This document shows positions 16,539-23,350 of a DNA stretch of 38,697 bases, piece by piece. The position numbers were made by a program, and so were the translations under genes. Below the pieces are notes generated by a model, which made no database searches, had not been told where the DNA came from, and saw only the letters and a program-made list of their open reading frames with translations. Positions within the stretch are counted from its first letter, which is position 1, and every line of letters begins with the position of its first letter. The stretch lies in NCBI GenBank assembly GCA_900751785.1, contig CAADSM010000139.1, positions 1-38,697 on the forward strand. Direction: 5' to 3'. Source of the DNA: Lachnospiraceae bacterium (GTDB lineage: Bacteria > Bacillota > Clostridia > Lachnospirales > Lachnospiraceae).

Positions 16539-17036
16539 CTACCGATTGTCCACTTTCTCCGGGTACAGATCATGATGGGTAAGCCTTTCAAAAGCCACTT
16601 TTTCCCAACATGTCCCCGGCTTCCCGTAATTGCAGTACGGATCAATGGAGATGCCTCCCCTCGGAGTGAACTTTCCCCACACCTCAATGTATTTCGGATC
16701 CATAAGCCGGATCAGATCCTTCATGATAATATTCACACAGTCCTCATGAAAGTCCCCGTGATTTCTGAAGCTGAACAGATACAGCTTCAGAGATTTACTC
16801 TCCACCATCCGTTCACCCGGAACATAGGATATATAGATCGTGGCAAAATCGGGCTGGCCGGTCATAGGACACAGGCTGGTAAATTCCGGGCAGTTAAATT
16901 TTACAAAATAGTCATTCTCCGGATGTTTGTTTGGAAATGTCTCCAGCATTTCCGGTGCATAGTCTGTCGGATAGGATACCTTCTGGCTGCCCAGAAGGGA
17001 AACTCCTTCCAGATCTTCTTTTGATCTTCCACTCAT
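16539..17036 (-). CDS. queF: NADPH-dependent preQ0 reductase QueF
   Basis: Reduces the nitrile of preQ0 to the aminomethyl group of preQ1 with NADPH. At 165 residues it is the short, unimodular (YkvM-like) form. The nucleophile cysteine lies in [12 protein letters not shown]. The QueF motif for NADPH binding follows, with [20 protein letters not shown]. The ribosome binding site AAGGAG precedes the ATG. It is cotranscribed with queT and queC under the preQ1 riboswitch. The ring-forming genes queD and queE are not in the window. Confidence 0.96.
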   Translation of the reverse strand: MSGRSKEDLEGVSLLGSQKVSYPTDYAPEMLETFPNKHPENDYFVKFNCPEFTSLCPMTGQPDFATIYISYVPGERMVESKSLKLYLFSFRNHGDFHEDCVNIIMKDLIRLMDPKYIEVWGKFTPRGGISIDPYCNYGKPGTCWEKVAFERLTHHDLYPEKVDNR

Positions 17037-17094
17037 ATTCTGATCTCTCCTTATAATTTTTTGCCGGAGGATATATCATCCCCCGGTCCTCACT

Positions 17095-17622
17095 TTAACT
17101 GTCTGCTCTCCTGCTGTCTGAAACGCGCGCTGTCCCCGCGGGACGCCAGACGCGCTCAAGCGCTTTGACGAGCGCCACCCCCACGATGGCCGGAACGATC
17201 TGTCCGATACACAGGTTCAACGCCATCAGAGGATACGGTATTGCCAGAAAATAAGACAGATATGTCGCTACCCCCAGCCCCGGCACCAGCACGATAGGCA
17301 CCGCGATAAGGATGCGGTTCCACTTTTTTCTCCTGATCAGGACAATGCAGGATGAAGCTGCGATCCCTACAATGCAGCCGCCCAGCATATCCACGATGCC
17401 GAAGCCTCCGAACAGCATATTCGATATAAAATTGGCGAGACCAAGGGGTAAAACCAGGAACGGAAAGAGATAAGAAAGAGCGTACAGAGAAGTCGCGATC
17501 CGGATCTGATACGCTCCGAATGAAAAGCTCTGTGTAAAATAAAGAATGACGATGTAAAGCGCCATGACCATGGCAGAAAATGTCAGCTTCTGCACACGGC
17601 TCATTTTTTCTATATTCTCCAT
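17095..17622 (-). CDS. queT: QueT-type queuosine precursor transporter (ECF S component)
   Basis: Small hydrophobic membrane protein of 175 residues with about five to six helices. The QueT signature region QIRIATSLYALSYLFP and the glycine-rich LFGGFGIVDMLGGCIVG are present. QueT proteins are substrate-binding components of energy-coupling factor transporters and import preQ0, preQ1 or queuine, using ATPases encoded elsewhere. Placement directly after a preQ1-I riboswitch supports that role. The ribosome binding site is GGAGGTG. Confidence 0.93.
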   Translation of the reverse strand: MENIEKMSRVQKLTFSAMVMALYIVILYFTQSFSFGAYQIRIATSLYALSYLFPFLVLPLGLANFISNMLFGGFGIVDMLGGCIVGIAASSCIVLIRRKKWNRILIAVPIVLVPGLGVATYLSYFLAIPYPLMALNLCIGQIVPAIVGVALVKALERVWRPAGTARVSDSRRADS

Positions 17623-17640
17623 ATTCGTTCACCTCCATAA

Positions 17641-17681
17641 CAGAAAAATCCCCGCGGATCACGCTCTGTGAAACCGGGGAT
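17641..17681 (-). terminator. Riboswitch-controlled terminator before queT
   Basis: On the - strand ATCCCC...GGGGAT encloses a second helix (CGG..TCAC/GTGA.CCG) and is followed by TTTTTC. The segment GGGACAAC just after the aptamer can pair with the 5' arm region (GTTGT...TCCC) and so act as an antiterminator. Confidence 0.85.
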
Positions 17682-17710
17682 GTCAACAACTACGATCTAC
17701 AATTTTGTTG

Positions 17711-17750
17711 TCCCTAGTTTTGTTTTATGACAGGATGGTCTCGAACTGTC
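17711..17750 (-). ncRNA. preQ1-I riboswitch aptamer
   Basis: On the - strand stem P1 is GACAG/CTGTC (17746-17750 with 17729-17733), enclosing the loop TTCGAGACCATC. The A-rich tail ATAAAACAAAACTAGGG follows. This is the layout of the class I preQ1 aptamer, where the tail docks into the loop as a pseudoknot. With the terminator downstream and queT-queF-queC behind it, it should switch expression off when preQ1 is plentiful. Confidence 0.88.
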
Positions 17751-17772
17751 AATTCTATATCTGGAAGTAACA

Positions 17773-17791
17773 TCTGTCTGTATCAGACAGA
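17773..17791. repeat. Perfect inverted repeat at the que operon start site
   Basis: TCTGTCTG-TAT-CAGACAGA is a perfect 8-base dyad. It sits immediately downstream of the -10 box, at the expected transcription start. It may be an operator or a 5'-end stabilising hairpin; nothing decides between them. Confidence 0.5.
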
Positions 17792-17796
17792 TAAAT

Positions 17797-17825
17797 ATTA
17801 TAAGCGAAACGGAAAGATTCTGCAA
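17797..17825 (-). promoter_or_regulatory. Sigma-A-type promoter of queT-queF-queC
   Basis: On the - strand TTGCAG (17820-17825), a 17-base spacer and a perfect TATAAT (17797-17802) are present. It lies directly after the end of the upstream peptidase gene, giving a leader of about 170 bases that contains the riboswitch. Confidence 0.8.
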
Positions 17826-17828
17826 CAA

Positions 17829-18311
17829 CTAAAAAAGATGCAGATGCATTTTCTTCAGATGGCTGATCTTCCTCAATACCCGCAGCAGCACGCTCCGCAT
17901 CGGAAAAAGTGTCATCCAGATGGAAAATATCACTTTCCACCCTATTGAACTGCATTCTATCGTTTTCCCCTTCCGGACCAGACGGGTCACCCTCGCTCTG
18001 AGGCAGGAAAACGTAAAATATCCATCCCGAAAACAGTTCCCGTCGCCGGTCGTCTCGAACCTGTCCTCTGCAATCCCGGTCACCCTGTGCAGGAGATAAT
18101 TTCCAAGATATGTCTGGAGCAGGACGATGTCTCCTTTGCGTATCTCGTCCGGCCGACAGGCTTCAACTACCACCTGATCTCTGCCGTGACAGAGAAACGG
18201 CCACATACTCATTCCTGTTACAGTAAAAGCTGCCTGCCGTCCTTCGGCAAGCAGCTCCTCGATCATAGAAAACAGCTCCTTTGATGGAATCTTCTGCATT
18301 TCACTCTTCAT
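17829..18311 (-). CDS. S24/S26-type signal-peptidase-like protein with Ser/His dyad
   Basis: Protein of 160 residues resembling signal peptidases of the SipW/archaeal branch. The catalytic serine is Ser35 in VTGMSMWPFL. Box D aligns with YLLHRVTGI, where His75 replaces the lysine of ordinary signal peptidases, as in SipW. TTGDGNCFRD (about 87-96) follows. A hydrophobic, basic C-terminal segment (about 122-147) may anchor it to the membrane. It is the last gene of the peptide-modification operon, 3 bases after the kinase-like gene. The likely job is removing a leader or processing the peptide encoded two genes upstream. No dedicated exporter gene is present in the operon. Confidence 0.75.
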   Translation of the reverse strand: MKSEMQKIPSKELFSMIEELLAEGRQAAFTVTGMSMWPFLCHGRDQVVVEACRPDEIRKGDIVLLQTYLGNYLLHRVTGIAEDRFETTGDGNCFRDGYFTFSCLRARVTRLVRKGKTIECSSIGWKVIFSIWMTLFPMRSVLLRVLRKISHLKKMHLHLF

Positions 18312-18314
18312 AAC

Positions 18315-19202
18315 CTACAAATCCTCCACTGCTTTCGCAAGCACGTCCACAGACTCCCCATCCGGCCGGCAGCGCAGGCGGATAATCGGGATATTCTGCA
18401 GAAAATCATCCATCAGTCCCAGCATCCGGCCGGTCAGGTCCGCATCCCAGGCAGGACACTGAACATGCGGCAGCACCGCGCCGAAGGCTTCCTGCCCTTT
18501 GATCTGAAATGCACAGTTCTCCTCGCCGCGTTCAAGTACAACAAGCGCCTTGATGGGAACACTCCGGTTGATCTGTTCTCCGCTTGTTCCGGACCACGGA
18601 ATGCCAAATCCAGTCCATATGCCGTCCTTCTTCCGGCAGGCAGCGCGGTCTCCGTTGATGATCAGTGCACGCTTCAAGTCACGCCAGAGCCGGGCATGAG
18701 TCGTCTTGCCCGTCCCGGAGGGGGCTGATATGATCAGGCCGTATCCGTTATGTTCCAGCAGGACGCCGTGGAAGGTAAGCCTATCCAGCGCGAGGCCGCA
18801 TGCAGGAAAAATATGCCCAAGGTATTCAAACGCCATCTGACCGGCAGTCACCGAATGATCCTCCACAAGCACAATCTCAGACCATTTGCAGTCTACAGCA
18901 AATGACAGCATAGTCTCTCCGCTCTTTTTTCTAACATACTGCCACATAGTCCCTCCACCTGACAGAGCAAACACTCTCCTCAGGAAAAAACCGTCCTGCA
19001 TTTCATAAACTTTTCCTTCAATGTCAGGAAGCACTTCCTCTGACCTCCTGTTTCTGAAGGTCACAGCATACTGCCCTGCATCACAATATGTAGATCGATA
19101 GGGATCCAGTTTCCACTTCCAGCTGTCACAGAATGTACCGGGTCCGTAATTTTCGAATCTGCATACGATATCTGCCAGTTCTGTTGTAAAAGATGCAGAC
19201 AT
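18315..19202 (-). CDS. HPr-kinase-like protein of a RiPP operon
   Basis: Protein of 295 residues with a C-terminal P-loop domain like that of HPr kinase/phosphorylase. The P loop is APSGTGKTTH (160-169), a following Asp lies in INGDRAA (185), and GFGIPWSG is at about 198-205. The N-terminal 150 residues are not recognisable as the usual HPrK regulatory domain. Such stand-alone HPrK-like proteins occur in peptide natural-product operons. In the paeninodin lasso-peptide pathway one phosphorylates the C-terminal serine of the precursor. Here it starts 3 bases after a candidate precursor gene whose last residue is serine. A role in peptide phosphorylation is inference, and other phosphotransfer roles are possible. 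Confidence 0.75.
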   Translation of the reverse strand: MSASFTTELADIVCRFENYGPGTFCDSWKWKLDPYRSTYCDAGQYAVTFRNRRSEEVLPDIEGKVYEMQDGFFLRRVFALSGGGTMWQYVRKKSGETMLSFAVDCKWSEIVLVEDHSVTAGQMAFEYLGHIFPACGLALDRLTFHGVLLEHNGYGLIISAPSGTGKTTHARLWRDLKRALIINGDRAACRKKDGIWTGFGIPWSGTSGEQINRSVPIKALVVLERGEENCAFQIKGQEAFGAVLPHVQCPAWDADLTGRMLGLMDDFLQNIPIIRLRCRPDGESVDVLAKAVEDL

Positions 19203-19205
19203 CGA

Positions 19206-19559
19206 TCAGGACCATTCTCCGGGATGGTCGGGAATCACTGTAGAACCTTCACCCTTATATGGATTCCCAGACTCACCTCCTGATTTTTTGAGTATAGAGT
19301 ATAAAATTTCAAACTGCTCAGAGGTAGCTGGTGTAGGATTCTTCTCACTATCATAATATGTAACATTTATGAGGTTCAATGCGCATGGACCAGCTTCTAT
19401 CTGAAATGAACAATATCCTTCTCCCGGGATATCACAGTACAGCAGCGTCTCTGTTCCATGATATCCCCAGCAGGTATTCGCTACTGCCTCTTCACTCCTC
19501 AGCGATATGAATTTCATCGCCGGCTTCTCATATCTTTCCATTGTTTTTACTGCTTCCAT
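19206..19559 (-). CDS. Candidate RiPP precursor peptide, Cys-containing
   Basis: Small protein of 117 residues lying inside the PqqD/radical SAM/kinase/peptidase operon. Its first 32 residues, with the core YEKPAMKFISLRSEE and ending NTCWG, look like a leader of the kind seen on clostridial radical-SAM-modified peptides. The rest has three more cysteines (Cys30, 42, 50 and 59 in total). The tail is polar and rich in Gly, Pro and Ser, ending in GEWS. A strong ribosome binding site (AAGGAGG, 7 bases) supports the ATG at 19559. The gene overlaps the end of the radical SAM gene by 32 bases. No characterised family is recognised; the precursor role rests on size, context and leader-like sequence. 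Confidence 0.65.
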   Translation of the reverse strand: MEAVKTMERYEKPAMKFISLRSEEAVANTCWGYHGTETLLYCDIPGEGYCSFQIEAGPCALNLINVTYYDSEKNPTPATSEQFEILYSILKKSGGESGNPYKGEGSTVIPDHPGEWS

Positions 19560-20655
19560 TTCTATTCCTCCTTAACAATTCACTTACGATTGCTGTATCC
19601 CTGCAGACATACTCCGGACATCCTCCCAGATCTCCGGTTTCCGCATACCGGGACGCGCAACAGCTATTACAAATCTTATGATTCTCGCATTCTCTGCATT
19701 TTTTATTTACATCTGGCAGCCTTACTCCCTTTGGGAAGTCATCCCAAGCTTTTTGAAAGCCTTTTCTGACTGCGTCTTCTGAAAAATTTCCCAGCATCTG
19801 ACAGCCTAAGAGCTGTCCATCCCAGGCTATCGTATAGCTCTGCATCCCCGCATTACATCCGAATAAGGTCACCCGCAGTTTAAGAGTGCTGTCCTGACTC
19901 TTATCCTGATACACGGCATAAAGATTCTTTTCGTCGTAAGAATCCCCGATAAACTCTTTAATAATATTGATTCCTCTATGAAACGCCAGCCTCACATTAT
20001 CTTCCGGCTCCAGCCTGCACGAGCGCACATCTGCGCATGCTCCCCGAACAGACTGCGTGACGATTCTTGTCTGGATCAGTTTGTATTGTGCGCCAAATTC
20101 TTCACGGATCAGATCAGAAATATTATCGAGATCCTCGTAATTATCCTTAATGATCGTTGTTCTAAATTCCATCTTTGACGGAAGCCTCTGCAGACGATGC
20201 ATGCCTTCTATTGCCCTTTGAAACGCATGACCATTGCCGCAGACCTTTTCATAGACCTCCGGTGAGGCGCCATAGATCGTAACGCCAATCTTGTGCGGCG
20301 GATATTTTTCCAAGGTTTCCATGATCTCATCCGTAACAAGTGCAGCGTTTGTATAAAGCGTCAGCAGGAACCCTTTTTGATAAATCCCCTGCCAGATCTC
20401 ACAAAAATCAGACCTGAGCATCGGTTCCCCGCCCGTGATCAGCAGACTGACCGTCCCGGCCTTTGCTGCCTGTTCTGCCATATCGATCCACTGCTCTGTC
20501 GTCAGTTCCTTTGCCGTGATTTCCGGATTTTCAGAATCATCATGTCGGAACAGACACATTTTACAGTGAAGATTGCAGCGGACAGTCAATTCAAATGTGC
20601 CGTCTATCGGACATCGCTCCGGCATCTTATGTATGATATGCGGTATTCCTTCCAT
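19528..20655 (-). CDS. Radical SAM/SPASM peptide-modifying enzyme
   Basis: Iron-sulfur enzyme of about 375 residues. The radical SAM cluster motif CNLHCKMC starts at about 27 and the SAM-binding GGEP is at about 75. The C-terminal SPASM domain has cysteines at about 268, 286, 321, 324, 330, 333, 334, 347 and 352, including CRECENHKIC, enough for two auxiliary clusters. SPASM enzymes in such operons install thioether, C-C or epimer modifications on a ribosomal peptide. The PqqD-like gene ends 13 bases upstream and the candidate substrate gene overlaps its 3' end. The exact chemistry cannot be read from sequence. Confidence 0.92.
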   Translation of the reverse strand: MEGIPHIIHKMPERCPIDGTFELTVRCNLHCKMCLFRHDDSENPEITAKELTTEQWIDMAEQAAKAGTVSLLITGGEPMLRSDFCEIWQGIYQKGFLLTLYTNAALVTDEIMETLEKYPPHKIGVTIYGASPEVYEKVCGNGHAFQRAIEGMHRLQRLPSKMEFRTTIIKDNYEDLDNISDLIREEFGAQYKLIQTRIVTQSVRGACADVRSCRLEPEDNVRLAFHRGINIIKEFIGDSYDEKNLYAVYQDKSQDSTLKLRVTLFGCNAGMQSYTIAWDGQLLGCQMLGNFSEDAVRKGFQKAWDDFPKGVRLPDVNKKCRECENHKICNSCCASRYAETGDLGGCPEYVCRDTAIVSELLRRNRNGSSKNNGKI

Positions 20656-20668
20656 ATTAAACCGCCTT

Positions 20669-21073
20669 TCAGTGTATCTCGATCATGTCATGCGCTTTTA
20701 ATTCCCGAAGGAAATCTCCCACATCCTCCGCAGCCTGTGCATGTGAAACGCCATATTTCTCTTCCAGTACATTCTCTAAACTTTCCGCAGTGCTTGGTTC
20801 AGCAAGCGCCTTCCACAAAGTAAGGGCACTTCCATTTAATTCTATGTAGCCGTTAAAATTGGCTATATTTTCTCCGACAGAGATCAAAACATTCATGCCC
20901 GCCACACTGCGATGAATATAATTTTTATTTGCCTGAAATGTCTTTGTAAACTGATAACCTGATTTTTCCATCTGTTCCTTTACTTCTGCATCATTCACTT
21001 TTACAGAATCCTCAAAGCCATGAACATTACATGGGAAAAGCGCCGCACTAGGCGAATTCCATTTCTTTTTCAT
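20669..21073 (-). CDS. PqqD-like peptide-binding protein with N-terminal extension
   Basis: Protein of 134 residues. The C-terminal part (about 45-134) fits the PqqD fold: IHRSVAGMNVLIS strands, LNGSALTLWKALAEPSTAESLENVL, and a C-terminal helix bundle ending HDMIEIH. PqqD proteins bind leader peptides and present them to radical SAM enzymes. The first 44 residues (KKKWNSPSAALFPCNVHG) are not part of PqqD and resemble the starts of small clostridial peptides. The start at 21073 is chosen because GAGGTG lies about 6 bases before it; an upstream in-frame start at 21103 lacks one. It is the first gene of the five-gene operon. Confidence 0.82.
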   Translation of the reverse strand: MKKKWNSPSAALFPCNVHGFEDSVKVNDAEVKEQMEKSGYQFTKTFQANKNYIHRSVAGMNVLISVGENIANFNGYIELNGSALTLWKALAEPSTAESLENVLEEKYGVSHAQAAEDVGDFLRELKAHDMIEIH

Positions 21074-21133
21074 TGATTCACCTCTTTTGGGATATACTAT
21101 CAAATATCAGACTCTTAGTTTTTGTAACTTATA

Positions 21134-21158
21134 ATCTTAAAGTACTCTACTTTAAGAT
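21134..21158. repeat. Perfect 11-base inverted repeat upstream of the RiPP operon
   Basis: ATCTTAAAGTA-CTC-TACTTTAAGAT lies 61 bases before the PqqD-like start codon. On the - strand it is followed by TATAAG, a possible -10 box, so it would overlap the promoter as an operator would. On the + strand it is followed by AATTTTTC and could terminate. The operator reading fits the - strand gene order better. Confidence 0.5.
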
Positions 21159-21177
21159 AATTTTTCATAATAATCGA

Positions 21178-21202
21178 CCGTTGTCTGTATCACTGACAAC
21201 GG
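21178..21202. repeat. Second inverted repeat upstream of the RiPP operon
   Basis: CCGTTGTC (21178-21185) and GACAACGG (21195-21202) form a perfect 8-base dyad with a 9-base loop. It lies between the sugar-binding protein gene and the RiPP operon. It has TTTTATAT on its right side only, so it is not a good terminator for the - strand genes. Confidence 0.4.
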
Positions 21203-21288
21203 TTTTATATCCACAGAATATTCAATAAAATCCATGCATTTCTGACAACGGACCGCCTTACTAAATGATCTGTCTGCATCCACACAAA

Positions 21289-21313
21289 GAAAAACAGCAG
21301 GCTCCCGCCTGCT
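21289..21313 (-). terminator. Terminator of the sensor operon
   Basis: On the - strand AGCAGGC-GGGA-GCCTGCT (21296-21302 with 21307-21313) has a GNRA-type loop and is followed by GTTTTTC. The hairpin begins inside the TAG stop codon of the sugar-binding protein gene. Confidence 0.8.
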
Positions 21314-22349
21314 ATTCTCCTCCCAGATAATCACCTACATTTTCCTGCGTCACTTTAGAATACGGCACATAGATATATTTACCGTTCTCGAACTCCAGCT
21401 CATCCATGCCCTCTCCTGTGACCAGCGCCTCCGCCAGCTTCGCCATCGCTTCTGCCTGCCCTGCCTTATCATTATAAACAGTTCCGGCAAGGTCTGACTC
21501 CGCAACTGCCTTCAGCCCCACATCCGTGCCGTCGATTCCAAAGAACAGGGGCATTCCGGCCTCGGTGCGGTTCAGCTTCTTATAGGCGTCGACAGCGCCG
21601 AGCGCCATATCATCATTATTCGCCAGGACAAGCTCTATCTCGTTCTGATACTGTCCGATCAGCTGCTGCATCCTGTTCTGCGCCTGCGCGCGGTTCCAGT
21701 TTGCAATGCCATAGCTGAGCTTCTCAAGCTTGATCCCCCTGCTCTTTATCGTGTCGACCGCGTTTTCCGTGCGGATGATCGCGTCCTGATGCCCGGGTTC
21801 CCCTTCCAGCACCACATACTGGATCTTCCCGTCATTATTGCGGTCGATCCGGTCATCCGCAAGTATCACTTCAGCCGCCACTTCTCCCTGCATCACGCCG
21901 GACTCCTTTGCATCTGCGCCCACGTAATACATCTGCTCCCATTGCAGCAGATCCTCTGCCACCGGTTCCCTGTTAAAGAAGATGATCGGGACATCATTTT
22001 CCCAGGCAAGGTCTATAACCTCAGACGGATCCGCCCTGTCTACAAGATTGACGCAGAGTACATTGCATCCCGCATTGATCAGCTCCCGCACCTGATCATT
22101 CTGCGTTCTCTGAGAGCCTGCTGCGTCCCGCACTGTCACGATCGTTTCCAGCTCGTCTGTTTCCAGCTCGTCCATCTGCTCCTTAAAGCAGTCGAGCAGC
22201 TCTCCCAGAAATGTATCGCTCTGGTTATAACATGTCACACCAACATACACTTTATCCGCCATCTCCTGCTGCTGTTCTCCGCAGGCACACAAAACCGATG
22301 CGCTCATACAGAAAAGCAGCCCTGTCGCCACAATTTTTCTGATCTTCAT
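21312..22349 (-). CDS. Galactose/glucose-binding lipoprotein, MglB-like, canonical domain order
   Basis: Extracellular lipoprotein of 345 residues with a lipobox ending LCAC near residue 22-24. The mature part follows the normal order of MglB: first strand VYVGVTCYNQSDTF, then CVNLVD, IIFFNREP, YYVGADAKESG, a calcium loop DRNNDGKIQ, GHQDAIIRT, ANNDDMALG and GIDGTD. Residues equivalent to the sugar-contacting Asp/Phe, Asn, His/Asp/Arg, Trp, Asn and Asp of E. coli MglB are present, so it should bind glucose or galactose. It is encoded with a kinase and regulator rather than with the transporter. A sensing role is therefore likely, and it also serves as an in-window reference for the permuted MglB-like protein at 30287-31567. 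Confidence 0.9.
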   Translation of the reverse strand: MKIRKIVATGLLFCMSASVLCACGEQQQEMADKVYVGVTCYNQSDTFLGELLDCFKEQMDELETDELETIVTVRDAAGSQRTQNDQVRELINAGCNVLCVNLVDRADPSEVIDLAWENDVPIIFFNREPVAEDLLQWEQMYYVGADAKESGVMQGEVAAEVILADDRIDRNNDGKIQYVVLEGEPGHQDAIIRTENAVDTIKSRGIKLEKLSYGIANWNRAQAQNRMQQLIGQYQNEIELVLANNDDMALGAVDAYKKLNRTEAGMPLFFGIDGTDVGLKAVAESDLAGTVYNDKAGQAEAMAKLAEALVTGEGMDELEFENGKYIYVPYSKVTQENVGDYLGGE

Positions 22350-22375
22350 ATATCTACCTCTGATCCACGCCTATC

Positions 22376-23350
22376 CTACTGACTCATCGTAAAAAGGAGT
22401 TCCTGGTTCTCCTTGGAAAACAGATTTTCTTTCCGCAGGACAGTATGAGACACTGTATGGTCTCCCGCCTCATGGAAATAATTCCTCAGATTTTTCGCGA
22501 TCTCTGTCAGGCTCTGATACCCGACATTAAATGCATCCGGGACGACCAGACATTCGACAGCACCGGTATCCACATAGTAGACCGCCTCCGTGGAATTGCC
22601 GATCCCATACACGACCGCTCCGTGCAGATTATTCGCCGCCGCGCTTGCGCCTGCCGCTGTAAGGCTGTTGTCATCTAGAGCGGCTACCAGATCCACCTTC
22701 GGCAGAGTATCCAGAGAAATGTCTTCCTCCTCTCCGAAAGAGCCATCGACTGTCCACGCGGTCACGGCACCGGTATCCTCCATGACGCTTTCAAATCCCT
22801 TTCTGAGATTGACCGCAGCTTCCGACTCCGACGTTTGGGATACGATCCCAAGCCTCTTGCCGTCCAGATTTCCATCATAATCTTTCAGCACTTCCTCCGC
22901 CAGTGTCTGCCCCATCGCATAGTTGTCTGCTTCGGTGACCGGCAGTACGGAAGCCTCTTTCTCAAGAGAGGCTGTTGAGCCTGCGAGCATGACCGGGACG
23001 CCGTTCTCTATCCTTTTCAGCATTGCCTCTGTTTCTGCTCCCGGCACCGGCTGTACAATGACCGCATCAGCCCCGTTGTCGATTTCCTGTTCGATCAAGC
23101 TCTCCTGCTCTTCAACAGACATCACGCCCTCTGTCCCCACGACGAACATCTCGATCTCCTGGTCCTCTGCCGCCATCCGGAGTCCATACTTGAACGCATC
23201 CCATTGATTGTCGTCCGAATCCTGGACGATCACGGAGACCTTATCCAGGTTTCTGCTGGTATTACCCCGCAGCATTACTATAGCCAGTATGAGGACCAGT
23301 AGCCCGAGCGCTCCTTCTATCAGAATAAACATTTTATGATTGTTCTTCAT
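22376..23350 (-). CDS. Membrane-anchored sugar-binding-protein-like sensor component
   Basis: Protein of 324 residues from the ATG at 23350, which has AGAGGA upstream; a TTG nine codons earlier is less likely. A single hydrophobic helix (about 8-28) acts as an uncleaved anchor instead of a lipoprotein signal. The rest is a type 1 periplasmic-binding fold related to RbsB: VSVIVQDSDDNQWDAFKYG, ADAVIVQPVPG, VPVMLAGS and a hinge-crossing GKRLGIVSQT. The gene overlaps the kinase gene by 17 bases, which suggests a stoichiometric partner that presents ligand to the kinase outside the cell. Similar binding-protein/kinase pairs are known, such as xylose sensing by XylFII-LytS. The ligand is not determined. 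Confidence 0.8.
   Translation of the reverse strand: MKNNHKMFILIEGALGLLVLILAIVMLRGNTSRNLDKVSVIVQDSDDNQWDAFKYGLRMAAEDQEIEMFVVGTEGVMSVEEQESLIEQEIDNGADAVIVQPVPGAETEAMLKRIENGVPVMLAGSTASLEKEASVLPVTEADNYAMGQTLAEEVLKDYDGNLDGKRLGIVSQTSESEAAVNLRKGFESVMEDTGAVTAWTVDGSFGEEEDISLDTLPKVDLVAALDDNSLTAAGASAAANNLHGAVVYGIGNSTEAVYYVDTGAVECLVVPDAFNVGYQSLTEIAKNLRNYFHEAGDHTVSHTVLRKENLFSKENQELLFTMSQ

Noticed and set aside
21152..21334. 60-codon - strand frame with a few cysteines between the sensor operon and the RiPP operon, considered as a second precursor peptide
   Set aside because: It starts at a GTG without a ribosome binding site inside the upstream gene and passes through that gene's terminator and an inverted repeat.
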